From CAVUBL01 sp963837945 (GTDB lineage: Bacteria; Acidobacteriota; Thermoanaerobaculia; Multivoradales; DATKCC01): DNA of 64,000 nt. The stretch's first letter is position 1. Each line of letters begins with the position of its first letter. The notes beneath the pieces were generated by a model. That model searched no databases. It was given only the letters and a program-made list of their open reading frames with translations, and had not been told where the DNA came from. The position numbers and the translations under genes are program-made. Below, in pieces: positions 56,361-64,000 of this stretch. The stretch spans positions 124,001-188,000 of the forward strand of contig CAWIQD010000005.1 of the NCBI GenBank assembly GCA_963837945.1. The letters are read 5' to 3'.

Positions 56361-57964
56361 CGGGCGCCCCCCGGGCGGATCTCCTCGAGCACGTAGAGCG
56401 TCGCCCGGAGCGAGCTCCACTCGAGCGGGTGGACCGTCACCTCCGGGGCGAGCGCCCGCCGTTCGATCACCCGGCGGGCGACCCGGTCGCGCCGTCGCTC
56501 GATCTGGGGCCAGGGATTGAGGGCGAGGACCGCGGCCCGCCGGCGGAGCGCCGGGCGCCGGGCGGCGTCGCAGGGCAGCTCCTCGATCGGATGCACCCGG
56601 AAGCCGGCGAGCTGGCCGCCGAAGAAGGGCAGGAGCTCCGGGGGCATGACATAGAGGTCGGCGAGAGCGGGATCGCGGGCGAAGGGCGCGAGCGCGGTCG
56701 CGAGGCCGGTCCGCGCCTCGGCGATGCCGCTCCAGAGGGGCCCGATCGTGCCGGCGGCGAGCCAGGCGACCATGAGCAGCCAGGCGAGGGCGGCCGCCGG
56801 GATCCGCCCGGCCGGGCGCGGGCGGCGTCCGGCGAGCCGCAGCGCCGCGGCGGCCGCGAGGCAGGCGAGCCCCCCGCCCCAGGCCGCCGAGGCCATCAGC
56901 GGGTAGCGCGGGCCGTGGAAGACCGGCGCCAGACCGGCCCGGGCGAGACCCCAGAGGAGGAGGGTGAAGAGGAGCCCGGTCCCGAGCCCCAGGACCGCTC
57001 CGTGCTCGAGCCGCTCGAGCCGGTCCAGCCGGCCCCCGGCGCGTCCGGCAGGGTCGGCTGCCCGCCGGTCCGGCCGGCGGGCGAGCAGCCAGCCCGCCAC
57101 CGGCACGGCGACCGTGGCGACCCCGAGGGGCAGGAGGATCTCCAGGCGCGGCCGGCTCGGAATCCCGAGGCGCCCGAGGGGCAGCCACCAGACCAGGGTG
57201 AGAAGCAGGTTGGTCCAGGTCGCGGGCGTCATCCACCCGGTGCCCACCCGCTCGAGGTAGGCGAGCTGGCGCGGGACGCGGGCGAGCCAGGGGAGGAAGA
57301 GGCCGAGGGCGACGGCGTTCGCCGCGACCGCCGGCACGAGCGCCCGGATCCTCCGCGGGCGGGTGAGGGCGAGGCCGGCCCACAGGAGGCCCAGGCAGGC
57401 GAGGACCAGACCCGAGAGCAGGTGCGACCAGAGGGCGAAGGCGGCGGCGGCGGCGTAGAGGCTCCAGCGGCCGGCCTCGCGCCGCGCGCCGGGCTCGCCG
57501 GACGGCTCGAGCAGCAGCAGGAAGCAGACCGCCAGGCCGGCGGAGGCGAAGCCGTAGCTCCGGGCGTCCTGGGCCATCTGGGCGAGCCCCGCGGCGCCCG
57601 CCACCGACCAGGCGACGAGGGGGCCGGCCGCCGGGCCGAAGCGGCGGCGGGCGATCACCCAGGCCGCTCCCGCGGCGACCGCCCAGAGGAGGAGGTTGAG
57701 CGAACGGGCCCAGAGGATCCCGGGCTCGACTCCCAGCGCGCGGCCGGCGGCGAGCCAGCCATGGAGCGCCAGGTAGTAGAGGGGTGGGTGGGAGTCGTGG
57801 GCGGTCAGGCGGACGACGGCCGCGGCCGGTCGCTCGACCAGCAGCAGCGTATAGGTCTCGTCCATCCACACGGTGCTCTCGAGCCCCGCCCGCCAGACCC
57901 TGGGCGGGAGCAGCACGGCGACGAGCAGGAGGAATCCGAAAAAGGACCGGACGAGGAGGCGCAT
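56264..57964 (-). CDS. Polytopic glycosyltransferase, ArnT/PMT-2 (GT39/GT83-like) superfamily
   Basis: A 566-residue membrane protein (ATG 57964) with 11-13 hydrophobic helices. The first periplasmic loop carries the Asp-Glu of GT-C enzymes in 'WMDETYTLLLVERP', followed by 'AHDSHPPLYYLALHGW', a conserved sequence of the PMT-2/ArnT type. Later 'QDARSYGFASAGLAVCFLLLL' and 'PVFHGPRYPLMASAAWGG' fit the family. Members transfer a sugar from a polyprenyl-phosphate donor to lipid A, proteins or polysaccharides. The C-terminal soluble part (about 420-566) is rich in Arg. The last 32 codons overlap the convergent CocE-like gene. No operon partner is visible. Confidence 0.82.
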   Translation of the reverse strand: MRLLVRSFFGFLLLVAVLLPPRVWRAGLESTVWMDETYTLLLVERPAAAVVRLTAHDSHPPLYYLALHGWLAAGRALGVEPGILWARSLNLLLWAVAAGAAWVIARRRFGPAAGPLVAWSVAGAAGLAQMAQDARSYGFASAGLAVCFLLLLEPSGEPGARREAGRWSLYAAAAAFALWSHLLSGLVLACLGLLWAGLALTRPRRIRALVPAVAANAVALGLFLPWLARVPRQLAYLERVGTGWMTPATWTNLLLTLVWWLPLGRLGIPSRPRLEILLPLGVATVAVPVAGWLLARRPDRRAADPAGRAGGRLDRLERLEHGAVLGLGTGLLFTLLLWGLARAGLAPVFHGPRYPLMASAAWGGGLACLAAAAALRLAGRRPRPAGRIPAAALAWLLMVAWLAAGTIGPLWSGIAEARTGLATALAPFARDPALADLYVMPPELLPFFGGQLAGFRVHPIEELPCDAARRPALRRRAAVLALNPWPQIERRRDRVARRVIERRALAPEVTVHPLEWSSLRATLYVLEEIRPGGARYLCERGFAPPAGSRAGPLAAASRIDTRKPLG

Positions 57965-58035
57965 CGGCCTGGATGGTACTCCCCGCCGGACCGCGACGCT
58001 TTCCGGGGTCCTTCGGCCGACGACGCTCCGACGAT

Positions 58036-58284
58036 CGCCCCGGCCCGCTTCGCGACCGGCTCGTCGGGTACCAGCGGGACTGGCTCCAGGCCCTCGCCAC
58101 CGCGGCCTCGATCACGGTCGAGGAGGGCCACTTCCGCGCCGACGTCGACCCGCAGCAGTTCGCCTACGACCTCTATGCCGTGATCCTCGCCTTCCACCAC
58201 TTCAGCCGCCTGCTGCGCGAGCCCGACGCCGAGGCGCGGGCCCGCCGCTCGTTCGAGAGCTTGCTGGCGGCTTGCCGAGCTTGA
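58036..58284 (+). pseudogene. C-terminal remnant of a TetR-family regulator
   Basis: The frame ends at 58284 with 'DRLVGYQRDWLQALATAASITVEEGHFRADVDPQQFAYDLYAVILAFHHFSRLLREPDAEARARRSFESLLAACRA', typical of the ligand-binding half of TetR regulators. The N-terminal helix-turn-helix (about 100 residues) is absent: upstream of about 58036 lies the start region of the divergent glycosyltransferase gene. No start codon suits. It looks like a deletion product, 20 nt ahead of the next hydrolase gene, which it may once have regulated. Confidence 0.65.
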
Positions 58285-58304
58285 GCCCGAGAGGGGGGGA
58301 GCCC

Positions 58305-59243
58305 ATGGCCGACCTGTCCACGAGTGAAAAAGGCACGATCGATCGTTTCTCCCGCGCTGAAGAAAACGCCTCGATTCCCCGGCCTCTCCGCCTGGCCGTC
58401 TCGCTGCTCCAGGCCTTGGCGCCCGGCCTCCTGGTGGCGGTGGGCGAGCGGCTCTTCCTCCGGACCCGGCGCTACCCGGTTCCCGCCCGCGAGACACGGG
58501 CTCTCGAGGGCGCCGAGGAGCGCCGTCTGGCGACGCCGTTCGGCCCCCTGCCGATCTGGGTCTGGGGCGAGCCGGGGCCCACGGTCCTGCTGGTGCACGG
58601 CTGGGAAGGGCGGGGCTCACAGCTCGCGCTCTTCGCCGGCCCTCTCGTCGCCGCGGGCTTCCGGGTGGTGACCTACGACGCCCCTGGCCATGGCGCGGCG
58701 CCCGGCCGGAGCTCGTCGCTCGTCCTGATGGGCCGGGCCCTCGCCGAGGTGGCCCGGGCCTGGGGGCCACCGACCGGTGTCGTCGCCCACTCGGCCGGCG
58801 CGGTGGCGGCGACCTGGGCCGTAGCCCTCGGTCTGCCCGTCGAGCGCCTGGTCTATGTGGCTCCAGGCGCGGACCTCGTCGGCTACTCCCGGCGGTTCGC
58901 CTCGGGGCTCGGGCTCTCCGAAGCGCTCCGCCGGCGCCTCCAGGAGCGGATCGAGCGCCGGATCGGCGTCCGCTGGTCGGAGATCGAGCCCCTGGAGCGG
59001 GCGCCCGAGATCGGCGTGCCACTCCTCGTATTCGGCGACCGGGACGACGCCGAGTCGCCCCTGCCTTCGGTCGAGGCGCTGGTCCGAGCCTGGCCCCGTG
59101 CCGAGCTCGTGGTCACCGGCGGGCTCGGACACCGGCGGATCCTCCGCGACTCGGAGGTGATCCGCCGAGCCGCGGCCTACCTCGCCAGAGTCGAAGTGAT
59201 TCCCTTCGCCGCGGGCTCTGACGCAATCGTGACGGAACCATGA
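58305..59243 (+). CDS. Alpha/beta-hydrolase family protein
   Basis: A 312-residue protein; ATG 58305 follows GAGAGGGGGGAG. Core motifs: 'TVLLVHGWEGRGSQLALFAGPLVAAGFRVVTYDAPGHGAAPG', nucleophile elbow 'VVAHSAGAVAATWA' (AHSAG), acid in 'LLVFGDRDDAESP' and His in 'VTGGLGHRRILRD'. The N-terminal 70 residues form a helix-rich lid-like extension ('LRLAVSLLQALAPGLLVAVGERLFL'), hydrophobic enough to touch membrane. Substrate unknown. Located directly after the TetR remnant and 50 nt before the KAS III-like gene on the same strand. Confidence 0.85.
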   Translation: MADLSTSEKGTIDRFSRAEENASIPRPLRLAVSLLQALAPGLLVAVGERLFLRTRRYPVPARETRALEGAEERRLATPFGPLPIWVWGEPGPTVLLVHGWEGRGSQLALFAGPLVAAGFRVVTYDAPGHGAAPGRSSSLVLMGRALAEVARAWGPPTGVVAHSAGAVAATWAVALGLPVERLVYVAPGADLVGYSRRFASGLGLSEALRRRLQERIERRIGVRWSEIEPLERAPEIGVPLLVFGDRDDAESPLPSVEALVRAWPRAELVVTGGLGHRRILRDSEVIRRAAAYLARVEVIPFAAGSDAIVTEP

Positions 59244-59295
59244 CCCCGGTTCCGAGGGCCGAGCGGTAGACTGGTCGACTTCGGGGGAGAGATCC

Positions 59296-60378
59296 ATGGA
59301 CGGGAGCCTGCGCAGCGTCATCACCGGAACCGGCAGCTACCTGCCGACCCGCATGGTGACCAACCGGGACTTCCTCGAGGCCGAGTTCTTCGATCCGGGC
59401 GGGGCCCGCTTCGAGCAGCCGACCGAGGAGATCATCGAGAAGTTCGAGCAGATCACCGGGATCGCCGAACGCCGCTACGTCTCCGACGACCTGGTGACGT
59501 CGGACATCGCGGCGCTGGCCGCCGAGGCGGCGCTCGAGCGCGCGGGGGCCGACCGCGAGGAGCTCGACTACGTCATCGTGGGGCACAACTTCGGCGACGT
59601 GGCGGCGGGCAACCGGCGCTCCGAGCTCGTGCCCAGCCTGGCCGCCCGGGTCAAGGCGAAGCTCGCCATCCGCAACCCGCGGACCGTCGCCTACGACCTG
59701 CCGTTCGGTTGCCCCGGCTGGCTCCAGGGGGTGATCCAGGCCGACTACTACCTGCGCTCCGGCGACGCCCGCCGCTGCCTGGTGATCGGCGCCGAGACCC
59801 TGTCGCGGGTCTCGGACCCGCACGACCGGGACAGCATGATCTACTCCGACGGCGCGGGCGCAGTCCTGCTCGAGGGCCGGTGGGTGGACGAGCCGGTCGG
59901 CGTCCTGGCGCACGCCACGCGCTCCGACACCTTCGAGCACGCCTACCTGCTGCGCATGGGCGCGTCCTCGCGCCCGGAGTCGGCCAACGGGGAGCTGTTC
60001 CTCAAGATGGACGGTCACCGGGTCTACGAGTACGCGGTCAAGACCGTTCCGGCGGTGGCGGAGGAGTGCCTGGACCGGGCGGGCGTCGCGCTGGCGGACG
60101 TCGACAAGATCCTGCTCCACCAGGCGAACGCAAAGATGGACGAGGCGATCGTCAAGCGCCTCCTCAAGGCCTCCGGCGACCCCCGCTCCTCGGCCGAGAT
60201 CGCACCGCTGACGGTGGGCTGGCTGGGCAATAGCTCGGTCGCCACCCTGCCGACCCTCCTCGACCTCATGGACCGCGGCGAGATCAAGGGCCACCACCTC
60301 GAGCCGGGAGACCTTCTCCTGCTGGCCGCCGTCGGCGCGGGCATGAACGTCAACGCCCTCGCCTACCGCGTGGCCTGA
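59296..60378 (+). CDS. 3-oxoacyl-ACP synthase III-like (FabH-family) condensing enzyme
   Basis: A 360-residue thiolase-fold enzyme; ATG 59296 behind GGGGGAGAG. The Cys-His-Asn triad is visible: Cys in 'DLPFGCPGWLQGV', His in 'KILLHQANAKMDEAI', Asn in 'TVGWLGNSSVATLPTLLDL'. N-terminal 'SVITGTGSYLPTRMVTNRDF' and 'TGIAERRYVSDDL' are typical. It is longer than FabH (about 317 aa) and 'MDRGEIKGHHLEPGDLLLLAAVGAGMNVNALAYR' ends the protein. It could start fatty-acid synthesis or make a secondary lipid; no acyl carrier protein or other fab gene is adjacent, so a specialised role is as likely. Confidence 0.88.
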   Translation: MDGSLRSVITGTGSYLPTRMVTNRDFLEAEFFDPGGARFEQPTEEIIEKFEQITGIAERRYVSDDLVTSDIAALAAEAALERAGADREELDYVIVGHNFGDVAAGNRRSELVPSLAARVKAKLAIRNPRTVAYDLPFGCPGWLQGVIQADYYLRSGDARRCLVIGAETLSRVSDPHDRDSMIYSDGAGAVLLEGRWVDEPVGVLAHATRSDTFEHAYLLRMGASSRPESANGELFLKMDGHRVYEYAVKTVPAVAEECLDRAGVALADVDKILLHQANAKMDEAIVKRLLKASGDPRSSAEIAPLTVGWLGNSSVATLPTLLDLMDRGEIKGHHLEPGDLLLLAAVGAGMNVNALAYRVA

Positions 60379-60459
60379 GGTCCGGCGCGGATTCCGCGTC
60401 CGGAACCGCGCGCCGCCTGTAGGATGGGGGCGGCGGGGGCAACCGAGGAGCGGGCGGCC

Positions 60460-60924
60460 ATGGAATCGATTCGAGACAAGGCGACGACCAAGGTCCGCGC
60501 GGCGGCCCGCAGGGCGGCGGAGCCGGTGCGGTGGACCTCCGGCTGGACCGTCCGGGGCCTGCCCCTGGTCGAGGTCGCGCTGGGTGCCGACCTGGAGACC
60601 GGCGAGCCGGCCCGCGCCCGCGGCGTGATCGCCGTCGGCGACCGGGCGCAAGGGGTGCTGGCGCTGGGCGGCGAAGCCCGGGGGTTCTTCGCCCTCGGCG
60701 GTCGTGCGACGGGCGCCTTCGCGGTCGGCGGCGTCTCCCGCGGATTCGTCGCGCTCGGCGGCGTCGCCGTCGGTGCCTTCGCGGTCGGCGGGGTGGCCGT
60801 CGGGCTCGCGGCCCTCGGCGGCGCGGCCCTGGGCGCGGTGGCGGTCGGCGGCGCCGCGGCCGGATACCTGGCGGTGGGCGGCGCCGCGGCGGGCAAGAGG
60901 CGCTTCGCCCGCCGAGGCCGGTAG
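60460..60924 (+). CDS. Decapeptide-repeat Gly/Ala-rich protein
   Basis: A 154-residue protein; ATG 60460 has GAGGAG at 9 nt (an in-frame ATG at 60424 has none at proper distance). Residues 1-50 are a basic helical start. Residues 51-145 are nine or so exact 10-residue repeats of the pattern x-x-[AR]-x-G-x-x-A-[LV]-G, e.g. 'GEARGFFALG', 'GRATGAFAVG', 'GVSRGFVALG', 'GVAVGAFAVG', 'GAALGAVAVG'. It ends in a basic tail, KRRFARRGR. The regular small-residue repeat predicts a compact beta-solenoid or a membrane-associated Gly-zipper assembly. Function unknown. It sits 80 nt after the KAS III-like gene and ahead of the sulfotransferase. Confidence 0.7.
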   Translation: MESIRDKATTKVRAAARRAAEPVRWTSGWTVRGLPLVEVALGADLETGEPARARGVIAVGDRAQGVLALGGEARGFFALGGRATGAFAVGGVSRGFVALGGVAVGAFAVGGVAVGLAALGGAALGAVAVGGAAAGYLAVGGAAAGKRRFARRGR

Positions 60925-61010
60925 CGGAGGCGCGGGTGCCGGCGCCTGGTGTCCCCGATCGGGGCGCTGGCGCAACCTAGAGGGTTGACCGCCATCCGGG
61001 TGCCGGAGGG

Positions 61011-62333
61011 GTGCTCCGGGTTCGGGGGCGGCCGCGCTCGACCGCTCGCTTCCGACCGGAGGTCCCCCTGCCCGTCGCCCGCTCGCCTCAGCCCCTCGTC
61101 AACCGGCTGGCCAACGGCGCCGCCGGCGTGCTCGGACGCGTGGGCGTACGGCTCGGTCCGGCGCTCGAGCCGGCCGCCCTCGTCGCCGAGGCCGAGGCCG
61201 CGAGCGGCCTCTCCGGCTTCACCGAGCCCGACCTGCTCCTCGCAGGGCTCGAGGTCGCCGCGCGGAGCCTCGAGCGGGAGGCGCGCCTCAGCCTGGCCGG
61301 CCGGGTGTGGACCCATGGGCGGCTGGTCGAGCTCCTCGTCAGGCGACTGCACGTCGACCGGGACCTGGCCGCGCACCCGGAGATCCTCGGGCGGCCCCTC
61401 GCGGGCCCGGTGGTGGTGGTCGGCATGCCGCGGACCGGGACCACGCTGCTTCACAACCTCCTGACCCGCCTGGCCGGCGCCCGCTGGCTCCGGCCCTGGG
61501 AGCTCGACGAGCCGTGGCCCGACGACGGCACGGCGACCGCGGCCTCCGATCCGGAGGGCGCCGAGGCCGCCGATCCGCGGGCCGTCGCCTTCCGCCGGAC
61601 GCTCGCGCGGCACCGGCACCTGCAGCCTCATCTCGACCGCCAGCACCCGTTCGACTCGCCGGCCGAGTGCAACGACCTGTTCATGGCGACCTTCGTCTCG
61701 AACCGCTTCGCGATCTTCTGGGACACTCCGGCCTACGCCGCCTGGCTCGACGGCCGGGGCCGCGAGGACTGGAGCGGCGCCTACCGCCACTACCGGAGTC
61801 AGCTCCAGCGCCTCTCCTGGAAGCGGCCGGGGGAGCGGTGGGTGCTCAAGTCGCCCCATCACCTGGGACACCTCGACGAGCTCCTCGAAGCGCTCCCCGG
61901 CGCTCGCGTGATCCACCTGCACCGCGAGCCGCGCCAGGTGATCGGCTCGCTGGCGAGCCACGTCGCATCGCTGCGCTACCTGAGCTCGAACCGGGTGGAC
62001 CTGCGGCGCCTGGGCCGCTTCCTGCTGGACGGCTTGGCCGCCACCGTCGAGGCCGCGATCGCGGCGCGGGAGCGGCTGGGCGGCGGGCGGTTCCACGACC
62101 TCGCCTTCCGCGACCTGGTGGCCGATCCGGTGGCCTCGACCGTCGCAACCCTGCGGGCCGCCGAGGTGCCGGTGGCGAGCGCCAGCGAGTCCGCGATGGC
62201 GGCCTGGCTGGCGGAGCACCGCCACGAAGGGCACGGTGGCCATCGCTACGATCTCGCCGAGTTCGGTCTCGCCGCAGACGACGTCGACCGGGCCTTCGCG
62301 AGCTACCGCGAGCTCTTCGGGCACCTGTGCTGA
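61011..62333 (+). CDS. Sulfotransferase-family protein
   Basis: Up to 440 residues; the GTG at 61011 is the first possible start but its spacing to GGAGG is poor, so the true start may lie up to 25 codons downstream. The PAPS 5'-phosphosulfate loop is 'VVVVGMPRTGTTLLHNLL' and the 3'-phosphate site 'ARVIHLHREPRQVIGSLASH'. 'RWVLKSPHHLGHLDELLEALPG' and 'QHPFDSPAECNDLFMATFVSNRFAIFWDTPAY' match the bacterial sulfotransferase_3/LPS-type family found widely in soil bacteria. It would transfer sulfate from PAPS to an unknown acceptor. No PAPS-synthesis genes are in view. About 86 nt after the decapeptide-repeat gene, 70 nt before the permease. Confidence 0.88.
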   Translation: MLRVRGRPRSTARFRPEVPLPVARSPQPLVNRLANGAAGVLGRVGVRLGPALEPAALVAEAEAASGLSGFTEPDLLLAGLEVAARSLEREARLSLAGRVWTHGRLVELLVRRLHVDRDLAAHPEILGRPLAGPVVVVGMPRTGTTLLHNLLTRLAGARWLRPWELDEPWPDDGTATAASDPEGAEAADPRAVAFRRTLARHRHLQPHLDRQHPFDSPAECNDLFMATFVSNRFAIFWDTPAYAAWLDGRGREDWSGAYRHYRSQLQRLSWKRPGERWVLKSPHHLGHLDELLEALPGARVIHLHREPRQVIGSLASHVASLRYLSSNRVDLRRLGRFLLDGLAATVEAAIAARERLGGGRFHDLAFRDLVADPVASTVATLRAAEVPVASASESAMAAWLAEHRHEGHGGHRYDLAEFGLAADDVDRAFASYRELFGHLC

Positions 62334-62403
62334 GCTTCGCCGGGCGTCCGGCGCGCCCTGTCCCAGAACCCGGGAGCCCCGCACGTAGGAGATGAGCGTG
62401 GCC

Positions 62404-64000
62404 ATGAGCTTCCTCCGCGACCTCCGACTTTCCGGCCGCAGCCTCCTGAAGAGCCCGGCCTTCACCCTCTCGGTCGTCCTCTGCCTGGCGCTCGGGGTGG
62501 GCGCGACGGCCGCCGTCTTCAGCGTGGTCGACGCGGTGCTCCTCCAGGCCCTGCCCTACCCTCAGCCCGACCGGCTGGTGATGGTCTGGGACCAGTTCCT
62601 GGCCCAGGGCGAGGACCGGGTGCCCGCGTCGGGGGCGGAGTACGTCGACGTGCGCGACGGCAACCGGGTGTTCGCCGGGACGGCGGCCTTCATCCCCCAC
62701 ATCCTGAACCTGACCGGCGAAGGGGAGCCCGAGCGGTTGCTCACCGGCCGGGTCTCGGCGAGCCTCTTCCCGCTGCTCGGCGTCCAGGCGGCGGTCGGCC
62801 GGACCTTCCTGCCCGAGGAGGACCGGGTGGGGGCGGACCCGGTGGTGCTCTTGAGCCACGGGCTCTGGAGCCGGCGCTTCGGCGCCGACCCGGGCGTCGT
62901 GGGCCGCAAGCTGACCCTCGACGGCGGCCCGTACACCGTGGTCGGCGTGCTGCCGAGGAGCTTCGCGCTCGAGGGCGGCCGCTACGAGCTGTTCATCCCG
63001 GTCGCCCTGGACCCCGCCCTCCTGCCGGGCCGGCGCGAGCTGCGCGCCTTCAAGGTCTTCGCCCGCCTGAAGCCCGGCGTCGACCTCGAGGCGGCGCGCG
63101 GCGACATGAAGCGGGTCGCGGCCCAGCTCGAGGAGCGCTTCCCGGCGATCTACACCGCGACCAGCGGCTGGAATCTCGGCGTCGTGTCGCTGCGCGAGGA
63201 GGTGGTGGGGGACGTCCGGCCGGCTCTCGTCGCCCTCTCGCTGGCGGTCGCGCTGGTGCTGGCGATCGCCTGCGTCAACGTCGCCAACCTGCTCCTCGCC
63301 CGCGGGCTCGCGCGGCGCCGGGAGGTGGCGATGCGCCTGACCTTCGGCGCCGGCCGGCTCGACCTGGCGCGGCAGTTCTTCGCCGAAGGGCTGGTGCTCT
63401 CGGCGGCGGGAGGAGCCGCCGGCCTGCTCCTCGCCTTCGGGGTCGTGAAAGCGCTCCTGGCGCTCCACCTCGAGGGGATCCCGCGTCTCGAGGCCGCGGC
63501 GATCGACGTCCGCGTCGTGCTCTTCACCCTCGCGCTGACCCTGGCGACCTCGCTCCTCTTCGGGCTGGTACCGGTGCTCCAGCGCCGGGCCAAGCTCCAG
63601 GAGGTCCTCAAGGAAGGGGGACGGACCGGCAGCGAGGGGGGCACGGGCCTGCGCGGTCGCCGCCTGCTGGTGGTCGCCGAGATCGCGCTCGCTCTGGCGG
63701 TCACGGTGGGCGCGGGCCTGATGGCCCGCACCTTCGTCGGCCTGCTGCACGAGGACCTCGGCTTCCGGAGCGCCGGCAAGCTCGTCCTCCAGCTCTGGCT
63801 GCCGCGCCGCGAGTTCGCCGAGCCCGGCCAGGCGACCGACTTTCTCGGGCGGGTGCGCGAACGGGTCGCGGCGCTTCCCGGGGTCGACTCGGCGGCGGTC
63901 AGCTCCTCGGTGCCGCTCCAGGGTTTCCACCAGTTCGACGACGTGGAGGTCGAGGGCCACCCGCCCGGCGAGCCGCTGCCGTCGGCCGAGTGGTTCGGCG
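62404..64000 (+). CDS. MacB-like ABC transporter permease of the acidobacterial ADOP type (runs off the right edge)
   Basis: At least 532 residues (in-frame starts also at 62392 and 62398; AGGAG lies at 62387). N-terminus 'MSFLRDLRLSGRSLLKSPAFTLSVVLCLALGVGATAAVFSVVDAVLLQALPYPQPDRLVMVWD' is diagnostic of the duplicated-orphan-permease group, followed by the MacB periplasmic core domain ('LTGRVSASLFPLLGVQAAVGRTFLPEED') and FtsX helices ('VALSLAVALVLAIACVNVANLLLARG', 'FAEGLVLSAAGGAAGLLLAFGVV', 'LFTLALTLATSLLFGLVPVLQ'). A second repeat begins at 'GRRLLVVAEIALALAVTVGAGLM'. No ATPase gene is visible, as is usual for this orphan group. Transport substrate unknown. Confidence 0.92.
   Translation, partial: MSFLRDLRLSGRSLLKSPAFTLSVVLCLALGVGATAAVFSVVDAVLLQALPYPQPDRLVMVWDQFLAQGEDRVPASGAEYVDVRDGNRVFAGTAAFIPHILNLTGEGEPERLLTGRVSASLFPLLGVQAAVGRTFLPEEDRVGADPVVLLSHGLWSRRFGADPGVVGRKLTLDGGPYTVVGVLPRSFALEGGRYELFIPVALDPALLPGRRELRAFKVFARLKPGVDLEAARGDMKRVAAQLEERFPAIYTATSGWNLGVVSLREEVVGDVRPALVALSLAVALVLAIACVNVANLLLARGLARRREVAMRLTFGAGRLDLARQFFAEGLVLSAAGGAAGLLLAFGVVKALLALHLEGIPRLEAAAIDVRVVLFTLALTLATSLLFGLVPVLQRRAKLQEVLKEGGRTGSEGGTGLRGRRLLVVAEIALALAVTVGAGLMARTFVGLLHEDLGFRSAGKLVLQLWLPRREFAEPGQATDFLGRVRERVAALPGVDSAAVSSSVPLQGFHQFDDVEVEGHPPGEPLPSAEWFG

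Overview
The window is about 72% GC with strong G/C third-position bias. It reads as a chromosomal piece of a Gram-negative aerobic bacterium, most likely an Acidobacteriota member. The pointers are an ADOP/MacB-type orphan ABC permease at the right edge, a DUF5916 outer-membrane protein, an alternative complex III operon, a CheB-CheR-kinase hybrid and zinc-finger/TPR regulators. The phylum is an inference from gene content; no rRNA or tRNA gene was seen.

Layout. 1-8356 (minus): alternative complex III operon actA-B-C-D-E-F, a small membrane protein and the start of a SCO1/SenC assembly factor, coupled by 4-bp ATGA/GTGA overlaps. 8482-16029: alpha/beta hydrolase, DUF2238 membrane protein, DUF5916 barrel and a large secreted BNR-repeat protein. 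16148-22607 (minus): probable operon of a sensory-rhodopsin-transducer homologue, a pyruvate-oxidase-like TPP enzyme, an enolase-superfamily sugar-acid enzyme and a YdiJ-like FAD/Fe-S 2-hydroxyacid dehydrogenase. 22710-25207: ApbE flavin transferase, a 92-bp tandem repeat and RNase HII.

25431-39096 is an accessory island. It holds a frameshifted XRE-TPR regulator with a divergent promoter, a large secreted RHS/YD-repeat polymorphic-toxin gene with many 1-nt frameshifts, an AT-rich tip region, a second RHS-core copy carrying an alternative C-terminal tip, a possible lipoprotein immunity gene, and an intact zinc-finger/TPR paralogue of the broken regulator.

39321-44576: DNA-repair genes (stand-alone LigD phosphoesterase and polymerase domains, Fpg glycosylase) and a two-subunit 2-oxoacid:ferredoxin oxidoreductase. 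44829-49159: NAD-linked formate dehydrogenase in which FdhA carries an in-frame UGA read as selenocysteine, followed by a bacterial SECIS hairpin with the spacing I recall for E. coli fdhF. 49434-54268: a small histidine kinase (frameshifted, with a 13-C tract), the CheB-CheR-PAS-kinase hybrid and a NarL-type response regulator. 54321-64000: CocE-like hydrolase, a GT39/GT83-like glycosyltransferase (convergent), a TetR remnant, a second alpha/beta hydrolase, a KAS III-like synthase, a decapeptide-repeat protein, a sulfotransferase and the start of an ADOP permease.

Together the genes suggest a quinone-based respiratory chain (ACIII to an oxidase) fed by quinone-linked oxidation of pyruvate and hydroxyacids, plus a low-potential module (2-oxoacid oxidoreductase and selenium-dependent formate dehydrogenase). 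Single-base indels break ActC, one histidine kinase and nearly all of the accessory island. Whether they are biological or sequencing errors cannot be settled from the sequence.
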